This document shows, piece by piece, positions 1 to 9,699 of a stretch of 64,000 bases of DNA. Origin of the DNA: Tanytarsus gracilentus (taxonomy: Eukaryota > Arthropoda > Insecta > Diptera > Chironomidae); contig JAXRKN010000040.1 in assembly GCA_038502055.1 (NCBI GenBank), positions 6,038,501 through 6,102,500 of the forward strand, written 5' to 3'. Position 1 is the stretch's first letter. Each line of letters opens with the position of its first letter. The translations under genes and the position numbers were made by a program. The notes under the pieces are model-generated. The model ran no database searches and was not told where the DNA came from. It worked only from the letters and a program-made list of their open reading frames with translations.

Positions 1-1
1 A

Positions 2-1417
2 GAGATCTTTGCTGCACTCATGGCTGAGAGGAGAATTATTTTCGTGTCCAATAATCTTGATAAGCTTTCGTCTTGTCTGCAAGCTTCCTGCTCACTTTTA
101 TTTCCAATGTTCTGGCAACATATCTTCATCCCTTTACTGCCTCTGAAATTGCGTGACTATCTCTCAGCACCCATGCCGTAAGTCATTCATTAATCATGAG
201 TTAATTAGTAAGCACATTAAACTATTTTTATAGCTTTTGCGTTGGATGTCCAGAAGCTGTCTTTGAAACGGTTCGACGCGAAGAGATTGGCGAAGTTGTG
301 ATAATTAATTGCGACACAAACCTCGTGGAAAATCCATTCAACGATGTTTCGGAAATGCCACAAGATATTGTAAATTATTTAAAGAAACACTTGAATAACT
401 CATCAACTGACTTGAGAGGTGAGATCATTGCGGTTTTTTGTTACGCTTGAAAAATGATTAAAAAATTCTATTTTAATTTTAGGCGATCGCATTCCAAGAA
501 TATTTCTTAGTACTTTAGTACAAATAATCGGCGGATATAGGGATGCTATCAAATATAGTGATAGTAAAATGAAATTTGATAATGTCACTTTCATTGAGTC
601 ACAACCCACTCAGTACAGACTGTTTGTACAGAAAATTGTAGAGCTTCAAGTTTTTCAGCAATTCATTGAAGAGCGTTTAAGACTCATTCAGAGTAATTCC
701 GAGGTAACGGATGAATTTGAAATTGAAGTTGAGCTTCATGCGGCGAGGATGGGTAAAAAGATGATGAAATATAAGGAGTTTATAAGGAACATAAAGGGTC
801 GTGCTAACCCTGCTGTAAAAAACGCTGTCAAATCGGTAAAAGCTGGCGTAAAGGAACTCAAGCAAAAAATCAAAGACAACACGAATAGTCATCATAAGTC
901 GGATAAAAACAACTTTCAAAACTCAATTGCCAAAAAAGAGAAATCAGCCGCACTAGATCAGCAATATAGAATGTCATTTCAAAAGTTTTATCCCAACGGT
1001 GCAAATGGCATGAGCGATGTAAGTCCATCGACAAGTTCAAGTCAATCTAGCTCATCTGAAATGAATATACTCCAAGAACTTGAAGCACAAGGTAGACAAA
1101 AAAAAATAATTAAACCGCAAAATAATTATTAAAATATCGAAATTATTTTTATAGGTATTTTTAATTCTTCGTCTGGCCTCGACTCGACCACATCAACGAT
1201 CGAAAAGACTCAAGACGTGTGCAATTTAATTGATTTAAGTGATAGCACAGGCGACATGACTCAATTCGATCCACTCGAGAATGATGAATTGAGAAAAAGT
1301 TGCACTGTCCAGAGGAGCTCTTTGAAAGAGAGTGAATTGCTTAGTGATGTCATAAATGAGCTAAACAAGTCGACTGTAATCGCCTCAAGTAGAAGTAATT
1401 GGACGAAATTTGATTAG
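2..1417 (+). CDS. DENND1: DENND1-type (connecdenn) Rab35 GEF, 3' part
   Basis: The 3' portion of a multi-exon gene that begins before the window. Exons are 2-177, 234-418, 483-1091 and 1155-1417, all with GT-AG introns of 56-64 bp and consistent phases, giving 410 residues to a TAG stop. The protein starts inside the central DENN domain (ALMAERRIIFVSNNLDKLSS, then FCVGCPEAVFE) and runs into the dDENN part (IFLSTLVQIIGGYRDAIKY, then FVQKIVELQVFQQFIEERL). A basic stretch (KSVKAGVKELKQKIK) and a Ser-rich tail follow. The family activates Rab35 on clathrin-coated vesicles and early endosomes. The tail has NLIDLSD, resembling a clathrin box, and ends in WTKFD, resembling the WxxF motif that binds the AP-2 alpha ear. 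An ATTAAA at 1428 may be the polyadenylation signal. Domain identity is clear; assignment to a particular vertebrate paralogue is not possible. Confidence 0.93.
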
Positions 1418-1714
1418 ATTTTTACATATTAAATTTAAACGTACGTGATTGTAAAAAGGTTTTTTGACTGAAAAGTGTTTTTAGACGATTTTTGCCCCGT
1501 TTCGGTGTTTAGCGATTTTTAGCCTCACAATTTTTCATCATTTATATGGATTTATATATATAATATCTTATTTCTTCCGAAATTATTTTAGTAATCAAAC
1601 GAATGTGCAACCAAAACTCAATTATTGAACACATGTTATATTCTAGTAAAAAGCGTATTGATTAAATAATTTATTAAAACACATTCATACACATTTAGTT
1701 TAACTTTTTTTCTT

Positions 1715-3794
1715 TTATATTTCATCCTGCTTATTATCGTCACGCTCTTCCATACTCATAATATCTTTTGGAATTTCTTCTTTCACTGATAAATTAGACA
1801 GCCATGATGAAAATGTCGATTTTGCACTAGACAATGTTGCCGATACAGCTGTCACAGTTTTCCTCGCATTAGGCGTATTGTTGATTGATCTAGATAGAAT
1901 ATTTAAAAAATTTTAAGGAATATATTTTATTAGTCTTTTACAATTTATTGAGCATTAAAAAATTAAAATTTAATGTGGAACTGACGAGCAGTTTAATTAA
2001 TTTTATTTCATGGAATATCTTTGAAAAAATCGACGAACTCTTCTAAAACTTAATAGAGAATTTTTTTGAATTAAATAATTGCAAATTTTCAGAATGACAC
2101 ATTTGAAATTTGAGATGCGTAATAAAATTACTTACTGCACAATTTTATTCCTCACATCGGAAACATTGATGGCATTGGTTGAACGTGAGAAAGGATGTCC
2201 TTGTGGAAATTTATCAAATGAATTTCCGTCGGGTGCACTCGATGAGAATGTAATTTTCTTCGCCAACCAATCTTGATAGTTATTCGTTTTTTGCCAAGCA
2301 TCCATGAAAAATTCATTGAAACTTTCGAGGTCACGCTGATTATTTTCCGATGCTGTATAGAAATTTTATAAGAACAAGGTCAGGGTTATTTTTATATTGC
2401 GTACCGTAATTTGATCTCAGCATTGACGTAAAATAACTTTCAAATTGCTTTCTTATCCATTGGTCAGTGCCAGTCTGAAAATCATCGGACTTTGGTGATT
2501 CAATACCTTTAATCACATGCTCAAAAAACCTCAAGTCTTCTGTTGTTAGTTGTACGCATTTCTTAAGTTCAAGATCAATAAACTCTATATTCTGAGTTGG
2601 AACGTCAATTAGGACATCAACGAGATGCTTTTTCTGTTGAAATAGGGGATTTGAAGCGCCAACGATGAAGCCATTGTGTGATTTATCGGCCATAATGTCT
2701 AGATAATGAAGTGAGATGTATGGTAGGCATAAATAGCCATTTTTGAAGATATTCATTGGCGCAAACCACTCCGATGCATTTATATTTTTAAGCACAATTT
2801 GCTGCTTAGTGCCATCAATCTCGTCAATTTTTGATTCATCTTCAGGCGATGTTTCAACTTTTTCTTCCTCTTCGTCCTGCATATCTTTTTCATTTATTTT
2901 AGGCAGCATCTTGGGCTCAAAACTATTGCAAAGACCTTTATTGAGAAGGTGAGGATGGAGCGAGATTATTGAGAGAATCGTTGTACAAAGTGGCTTCGTG
3001 GGCGATCCATAAAAAACTATCCGTCTCTCTAAGAGGAAAAGCTTGAAGAGAACAAGCAATTTGTGTCTCCATAGACTTATCAACTCCCTGAGACAAATTC
3101 CAATGTAAAAGTCATTAATAAAGTCATCGTGGCTCGATATAAAAATCTCATTAGAAGCACATACTTCCGTTCTCAATGAGAGGCATCGATTAAGTTCGCT
3201 GTATGATTCACGTAATAACTCAGTGCAATTTAAATCGCCTTGCTCGAAGATCTTATCAACAATGATGTTGAGTTTAACTTCAATGTAGCCGAAGAGGGGA
3301 AGTCTCGATAGACAACATACCTAAAATTAATTATGTCAGTCATTTGCATCATCTAAAAAATATTGATAACTTACAGCTTTTTGAACTGACGCTCGAGAAA
3401 ATTCAGTTCCATCATTTTCAGTACGATTTATTAGCTTTTCAGTTTCTATCTGACGGAAGCATGATACGCCTACAATTTTTATAATAAAATGATTAATCAT
3501 CATATATTTTTTAAAGATGCTTACCGAAAATTCTTTTTTCCTCTGATGACTGGGGAAGAATGAAGAAAACGCTGTCTTTTTCGAAATTATGGCACTGATC
3601 CGGCAGACATAGAGTGGGCAATTTATCTTCATCAATTTCTTCAATTGTTTTCTCGGGAAATTCAAAATCTTTTAACCATCCTTTCTTATGATGAAATCTA
3701 GAATTTTATGCAATAATTAAAAAGTTTATTTGTCCGTCTGTGATAGTTCCACTCACCCAATTAAAAATATTTTTAAAACTATTGGATTTTCCAT
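1715..3794 (-). CDS. AVL9: AVL9 homologue, late secretory pathway DENN-family protein
   Basis: A complete gene of six exons on the minus strand: 3757-3794, 3525-3697, 3375-3469, 2405-3320, 2136-2352 and 1715-1889. Together they make 1,614 nt, 537 aa plus TAA, with every phase matching. The product opens MENPIVLKIFLIGFHHKKGW and contains family-typical stretches: LCLPDQCHNFEKDSVFFILP, GVSCFRQIE, QKAVCCLSRLPLFGY, LLVLFKLFLLERRIVFYGSP, FKNGYLCLPYISL, and C-terminal SAKSTFSSWLSN. AVL9 acts in exocytic and late-Golgi transport and belongs to the DENN superfamily. An acidic low-complexity insert (DEEEEKVETSPEDESK) replaces the longer linker of vertebrate AVL9. AATAAA lies at 1675-1670, 40 nt past the stop. 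The gene is convergent with the DENND1 gene; the stops are 297 bp apart. Confidence 0.94.
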
Positions 3795-3930
3795 CAAATT
3801 GAAAAATATTTCCGACAATAAAATTTTCCCAAAATTGATCAATAAACTTTTGTAGATGCGACTGAATTTTGAAATTTTACGAAACGTTAAAAAAAATTAA
3901 AAAATATTTTGCAGGGGGATGCAAGATTTT

Positions 3931-4310
3931 TTATTCATCAAAACATTCTTCTTCTTCTTCTTCGCAAATATTAAATTCAACATCATCATCATTTCCTTGC
4001 TGGACGGCCAACGGCACGTCATCAACAACAATTTCCTGCTGCATGGCCAACGCCACATCAACAGCATTTTCTTCTCCTTGACTCTCATCTTCTTCTTCGA
4101 GGTATTCATACTGCTCATAACTGACTTCTTGTTGTCCTTCTTCATCAGCGTGATGCACCTCATCTGGTACCAATTGATCCTCCTTGAATAGTACGAGTGC
4201 CTCCTTATTGCCACTGAAATTTTGCAGCAATTGTTTCGCAACAAGATGAGCATCAATCGCCAACTTGGGATTCGTCTTGCAAAAGATGCATTCACATGGC
4301 GATGATAGAA
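3931..4310 (-). CDS. hypothetical small acidic-tailed protein, terminal exon
   Basis: A 125-residue open terminal exon that follows a good acceptor (tctttcttctttttgcag) and ends in TAA. It begins LSSPCECIFCKTNPK, with a CxCxxC motif, continues as a soluble helical segment (LVAKQLLQNFSGNKEALVLF), and becomes extremely acidic (EYLEEEDESQGEEN, then EEEEEECFDE at the C-terminus). I do not recognise the family. A possible 13-nt first exon, ATGCGTTCTGATG at 4414-4402, would join in phase, but its donor GTGATG is weak, so the true start is uncertain. AATAAA overlaps the stop codon. The stop is only 137 bp from the AVL9 start codon on the same strand. Coding status is inferred from the clean splice site and biased composition. 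Confidence 0.55.
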
Positions 4311-4414
4311 CTGCAAAAAGAAGAAAGATTTACATTAATTATAGACGTGAGTATTTAGAGAGTAGAAAAAAATTTATTAAGAATATAAACTTATTCATCA
4401 CCATCAGAACGCAT

Positions 4415-4894
4415 ATATGCAAAAACTGCCAAATGACTAAAATGGTAAACCCACATGCCTACTTCGAAAAAACATATATTTTAAATATTTATCAAACGGA
4501 CAATTTTTATTTCCAAAAATGTGACTTATTGTGACTTGATAATTTAATCAAAAGTTTTAAAATACTTTCTGGATATCGCTAATAAACTTTTTGTTCTTCA
4601 ATAGTACAAAACAAAGAGATTATTGCAAGATAAAAATTGTCCCTTTGGAAATTAGTTGATGTTCATGATATACATTTTATATGAGGAAACTAAAATTGTC
4701 ATTTATGACGAAAATAAAAATTAAATGCTCATAAGAGTGGGGTTATATAAGTGCATTGATTTATTTAATGGTCAGTTTCGCTAATAAACTTTGCTCGATG
4801 GCACACGAGCTACACAATATCTTTTTAATTAACTCAATTGCTGTAAAAGAAAATTAAATTTATTTTAGCCGTGAAGAAATTTATTCTAAAGGCC
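4415..4894. other. intergenic, no recognised feature
   Basis: AT-rich sequence between the small acidic-protein gene and the first mobile element. No coding exon or RNA gene was seen. It probably contains the promoter of the minus-strand acidic-protein gene, but no core element stands out. Confidence 0.6.
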
Positions 4895-5473
4895 TTTTTA
4901 GTGTAACCCACGAAGTGGTGTAACACTTATATGCGCCTATTTCCGTCCGTCCGTCCGTCCGTCCGTCCGTTCCATCGAGATCTCGGCTCCTGAGATAGCT
5001 AGAGACTTCTAGTTTTCGCCAAATGGTAGGTCTATGAATTTAGATTCGGCCATTTTAGGAATTATGAGGGTCATGACCACAGGTCGTGCCATGGACAGCC
5101 CTAAATGCCATTTTTCATACAAATTTCCTGTTATAAGGCTTCATGTATGTCGTTGAACTCGTATTTGTATCAGGAATCGAAAGGCATTGATGATATTTGA
5201 GGAATGTCTATCATGGCCATCCAAGAGTGCCACCAATGTCCATCACGGCCGGCCAGTAGTGCCCCTAATGTCCATTTTTTAAAAGTATGGCTTCATGTAC
5301 CTCGTTGAACTCGTAATTGCATCAGGAATTGATTAGCATAGATGATTTTTGAAGAATGACCGTCACGGCCGGCCAGGAGTGTCCAAGGAATGCCACTAAT
5401 GGCATTTTTTAAAAGTATGGCTTCATGTACCTCATTGAACTCGTAATTGCATCAGGAATTGATTGGCATGGAT

Positions 5474-6400
5474 CTGAAAATGGAACACTGTGGAAAATGG
5501 AACACAGTGGAAAATGGAACACAGTGGAAAATGGAACATAGTGGAAAATGAAACATAGTGGAAAATGGAACGTAGTGGAAAATTGAACATGGTGAAAATG
5601 AAACACAGTGGAAAATGGAACATAGTGGGAAATGGAACATAATGGAAAATGAAACAGAGTGGAAATTGGAACACAGTGGAAAATGGAACATAGTGGAAAA
5701 TGGAACACAGTGGAAAATGGAACACAGTGGAAAATGGAACACAATAGAAAATGGAACATAGTGAAAAATGGAACATGGTGGAAAATGGAACACAATGGAA
5801 AATGAAACACAATGGAAAATGGAACACAATGGAAAATGAAACACAATGGAAAATAGAACACAATGGAAAATGGAACACAATGGAAAATGAAACACAATGG
5901 AAAATGGAACACAATGGAAAATGAAACACAATGGAAAATAAAACACAATGGAAAATAAAACACAATGGAAAATGGAACACAATGGAAAATGGAACACAGT
6001 GGAAAATGGAACACAGTGGAAAATGGAACACAATAGAAAATGGAACATAGTGAAAAATGGAACATGGTGGAAAATGGAACACAATGGAAAATGAAACACA
6101 ATGGAAAATGGAACACAATGGAAAATGAAACACAATGGAAAATAGAACACAATGGAAAATGGAACACAATGGAAAATGAAACACAATGGAAAATGGAACA
6201 CAATGGAAAATGAAACACAATGGAAAATAGAACACAATGGAAAATAAAACACAATGGAAAACGGAACATACGGAAAATGGAACACAGTGGAAAATGAAAC
6301 ACAATGGAAAATGAAACACAATGGAAAATGGAACACAATGGAAAATGGAACACAATGAAAAATGAAACACAATAGAAAATGAAACACAGTCGAAACACAG
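5474..6400. repeat. 17-bp minisatellite, about 54 units
   Basis: Tandem units of the form TGGAAAATGGAACACAA fill about 0.93 kb with few indels. Variants include GGAACATAG and GAAACACAA. The unit length is not a multiple of three and the minus-strand unit has no stop, so three units (51 nt) read as the same 17-residue period in every minus frame. That produces three overlapping 370-390-codon reading frames rich in FHCVPFSIVF. These are not treated as genes. Two long blocks repeat at a 289-bp offset (17 units). Confidence 0.95.
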
Positions 6401-6568
6401 TGGGAAGCCAATTTGGGAAGCAATTTTGGGAAGCCATTTTGCGAAGCCATTTTTGAGAAGCCATTTTGGGAAGCCATTTTTGGGAAGCCATTTTGGGAAG
6501 CCATTTTTGGGAAGCCAAAAGGGGAGGCCAGAAGGGGAAGCCAAAGGGGAAGCCAAAGGGGAAGCCAA
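6401..6568. repeat. 18-19-bp tandem array (GGGAAGCCATTTT family)
   Basis: Units alternate between GGGAAGCCATTTT and GGGAAGCCATTTTT plus TG, and shorten to GGGAAGCCAAA at the right side. The same array, on the opposite strand, is at about 41606-41702 in element copy A2, which shows that it travels with the element. Confidence 0.85.
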
Positions 6569-6630
6569 TACTGATCTGTTCCAAGTGGGTTACACGGCAA
6601 CACCCACGTGTGGGTTTTGAAACATTTTTT

Positions 6631-7044
6631 TAAACTTTCTTAATTATTTTGTTCGTGAGTGTGTTTTACCAATTTAATTGAGCTTCAAACTTTCTGTAAA
6701 AAAAGAATTTACCTGTAAACTTTTAAGATTAATCAAGTCCCAAATATTATTATTTATTTTAATCCTTTTTATTTTATAATTAAGTTGGTTTTAAAAAGAA
6801 GTTCAAAATTTTTATGCACTCGAAAGCGTGTTGATCGGATGAGAGTTGAATGTGGAAAGAATGACAATTGTGTTAAATTTCTCTTCATCGGTTTTGTTCT
6901 TTTCAATTTGAAAAACAGGGGTACAAATTTTTGTTGAGATATTAAATTTCAATTTTAAATCCTGACTTTACAATTTTATCATGTATGTATTTTTTCTGTT
7001 TTAAATGTTACTATTTTTTAATTCATAACTTTTAATATTAATTT
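6631..7044. other. intergenic, nothing recognised
   Basis: AT-rich sequence with homopolymer runs between copy A1 and the broken orphan ORF. No exon, repeat or RNA gene could be supported. Confidence 0.6.
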
Positions 7045-7582
7045 TTAATTCAATGTTTTTAAATGTGAAAAGGGAAATGGAAAGATAAAAAAAAATTTTG
7101 TAAAATTTTCCACAATTGCATATTCAACTGGCACAATTTCAAAATAACCTTTCGGCGACGAAAAAAAAATATTCAAAGGTAATTTTTTTAAAAGGAAAAA
7201 GATTTTGAGTTTGTACGCAGCGAGTTCACTTATGAGAATGAAAAATTTCTCTAGAGCTAATGTGCTATAGCAGCTGCTAACTCTCCGCATGTGTAATGAA
7301 TGATGAGAGAAAATCATTTTCTCTTTCGATGTTTTTTTCGCTCTCTTTGAGAGTTGCAATGATTGTTCTGAGAGAATCGAGAGAGAATAAATGCACACTG
7401 AAAAATTCATTTTTTAAAATCTCTTCTGCAAATATTTTGATATCCGATAATGATGAAACATCCACTTCAAAAAAAGAGCATAAATTCTTGTAATCTGTAA
7501 AGACCCAGTTGAGTTGTTGGATGGGCATAGCAGTACGTGATACTAAACGGGTACTTATTCTTTGTAGTTCTCGATGAATCAT
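7045..7582 (-). pseudogene. orphan helix-rich coding remnant in two frames
   Basis: A minus-strand frame from ATG at 7582 to 7277 encodes 101 residues beginning MIHRELQRISTRLVSRTAMP, with amphipathic helical segments (SLRTIIATLKESEKNIEREN). It stops at HAES. An overlapping frame (7410-7045) carries on with protein-like sequence (STLALEKFFILISELAAYKL). A single frameshift near 7280-7300 would join the two, as in a decayed gene. A possible acceptor (attagatcacag) lies just before the ATG, so an upstream exon may be missing. I do not recognise the family, and a chance ORF in AT-rich DNA remains possible. Confidence 0.3.
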
Positions 7583-8376
7583 CGCTGTGATCTAATTTTT
7601 TCAATGGATTTTACGATAGCGTGTGTTTTGTTAAGAAATTTCAAGGACACAAAAATTCAATTTGTATGCACTCACATTATTTTTTTTCAAACATGTCGAT
7701 GGTTGTAAAAATATTTTTCCACGGGTTGTTTTTGCCTGCTTCTTATTTTTGTGTGCGAAGAGGAAATGAAGAGCATAATTTCTTTCTTTCAGCGCACATG
7801 TTATTTCTTCTTCTTTATGCTCCTCTGATCCCGGTGGTGTTTTGATGTTGCTGCTGTTTAAGGATGCTATTAACAGATATTGAACACAATGAAATTTTCA
7901 TTCCCGTTCTTTGAAATATTTCAAAACGTTTTAATAAAAATATCTAAAGTTTATGACGTTTTTGTATAAAAACCTTTAATTAGTTTCCCAAATTTTCGGC
8001 AAAGAAGGTCGAAGTGATTTTTTGGAAGCTGAATATAATCATTTAAAAACAGTTTTTGCAAAATTTTCAAATATTCTCCATGGAAGTATTATAAAATTCT
8101 AAAAAATTATTTAGATGAAAAATAAAATATTTTAAAAGTGTGTTATAGGTTATGTCATTGTTATTCTAATGGATTTTTTCAGCCACCTGATGTTTTCCTC
8201 GGAAGCTTATTATTAAAATGCCAGCTGCTCTAATATCGTCTGTATTATCTCAATGTCATTGTATCATTTTGCCCTCTCGAGCTCTTCTTTTATTGAGAAA
8301 TAATGATCAGTTTTTTATTAATCCTCAAACATCAAAGACATAAAAAAATCATCATAAAATTAACTCAAAGGATAAA
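7583..8376. other. intergenic, nothing recognised
   Basis: AT-rich spacer between the two orphan coding remnants, which are divergently oriented. A stretch of open plus frame at 7621-7845 has no further support. Confidence 0.5.
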
Positions 8377-9699
8377 ATGAAAATTGAGTTAAAAAATGTC
8401 GTAGTAATACTTCTGGCATTGACATCTTGTTGTAAGTAAAATTTTTATATCAAAAATTTTATTTACTCAAACTTTTTAATAAAACTATTGAGATTAGTTA
8501 AAAACTGTTTAGATTGTTTCAAACTGTTGCTTGTTTACAACTCCTAAAAAAATTTTAAGCTTTTGTACATCCTGAACATTACATAAAATGTTTTTTTGAA
8601 ACCAAAAAGCAGCAAAGCAAAACAAATGTTATTAAAACTTTCTAGACATAATTTTAATCCCACAAAAATGAAATTTTCGTATTTTAATTGATATAAATTG
8701 AAGTTGAAAAAAGTTCAACTTTTACTAAATGTTAATGAATTTTTCATCACACGCACGAACCTAAAAATAATTTTTATTTACCTGTTGATTCAAAACAGCG
8801 ACAAGTCTTAAAACCGTAAAAACACCAAAACCACCACTGCTGACATCGTCGTCTGCTGAAATTTATGCTAGCTATCTAACAACATTTGCGGATTTTTGCA
8901 ACTATGCATAGCTATGCAAGTTTTGTTCTCGAAAAAATTCATGAGACTCTCACTTTGGTCAATGATAATCGTCGTTCGACAGATTGTTCAAAGTTTAATG
9001 AACTAGCTGATATGCTAAAAAATATAAGGGCTGATATCGATGAGTACGTTGAGTTCAAGAAAAAGGTAAAATGGACATTTGAAAAAAATTCTCAAATATT
9101 TCTCGACCAAGCTTTAAGTGTTCCATCGATGGCGAGATTCAAAGCTATTAAAATCGGAGGTTATCAAAATTTTACGGACTTTATATGTCATGATATCGAG
9201 GAGGCTTGTGCGTTGATAGCATTCTCCGAAAGAATGGAATTGACCTCTCGAGTGAAATCTTGTGCAGAGGAACCGAATTTTTCCATCCCGTTTTTTGTAG
9301 TGCCATAAATTTTGTAATTTCAACACCAAAAGCGGTTTTAAGTGAAGAATATACAGACTATCTGAACTCACTCGATGACTATTTGATCTTTGTGGCATCA
9401 GAAATTCCATCGATTTTTAAAAATTTCGCAAAATGCCAAAAGACACGAAAACTTTCTTTGGAGTGCATCACACACATAAGTCAATCGCTCGAGAGATGAA
9501 CTCAGTTCACAGCATAGGAAACATTTACGACATAACTGCTCTGTTTTTTGGGACATTCGGAAAAAATTCAATTATGGATCACTTCATTGAAATTCAAATC
9601 GCCAGCCAAGCAAGTCGAAGCAAATTTTTGCAATTCGAATATGATTACCTTCAATCGATATTTGATCAGTACTCGCAGATTTTATTTAAAGGTGTTTGA
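8377..9699 (+). pseudogene. broken gene for an orphan secreted helical protein
   Basis: Exon 1 (8377-8431) encodes a textbook signal peptide, MKIELKNVVVILLALTSC, and ends at a strong donor (T|GTAAGT). The intron runs to ttcaaaacag at 8798. Exon 2 joins in phase and encodes a Thr/Ser/Pro linker (STSLKTVKTPKPPLLTSSS), then a predicted helical region. Reading then breaks: TAG at 8909-8911 within CTATGCATAGCTATGCA (a 10-nt duplication-like insertion); a second frame from about 8912 (SFVLEKIHETLTLVNDN, IRADIDEYVEFKKKVKW); a shift near 9230-9260 to a third frame (VLSEEYTDYLNSLDDYLIFV); and another near 9490 ending QSIFDQYSQILFKGV at 9699. The signal exon and in-phase splice argue for real ancestry. 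The family is unrecognised. The alternative to decay is sequencing indels. Confidence 0.55.

Larger units (their letters stand above)
4895..6630 (-). mobile_element. HINE/DINE-1-like non-autonomous element, copy A1
   Basis: One of four related elements in the window, lying opposite to the other three. On the plus strand it opens TTTTTAGTGTAACCCACG and closes with GTGGGTTACACGGCAACACC before TTTTGAAACATTTTT. The 11-bp subterminal inverted repeats GTGTAACCCAC (4901-4911) and GTGGGTTACAC (6585-6595) are perfect. Next to the left end a hairpin can form (CCAC-GAA-GTGG), six to seven bases from a CTAA-type terminus when read on the minus strand. Inside lie a (CCGT)7 microsatellite at 4943-4970, a conserved block with units of roughly 120-150 bp at 5040-5470, a 17-bp minisatellite and an 18-19-bp array. 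Subterminal inverted repeats, a 3' hairpin, a microsatellite and a tandem core are the published hallmarks of Helentron-associated elements; the class assignment is inferred. No transposase or Rep/helicase is encoded. Confidence 0.75.

Noticed and set aside
5409..6603. Three overlapping minus-strand frames of 370-390 codons, rich in Phe, Cys and Ser
   Set aside because: They are produced by a stop-free 17-bp tandem unit that reads the same in all frames. There is no start context, splice site or non-repetitive sequence.
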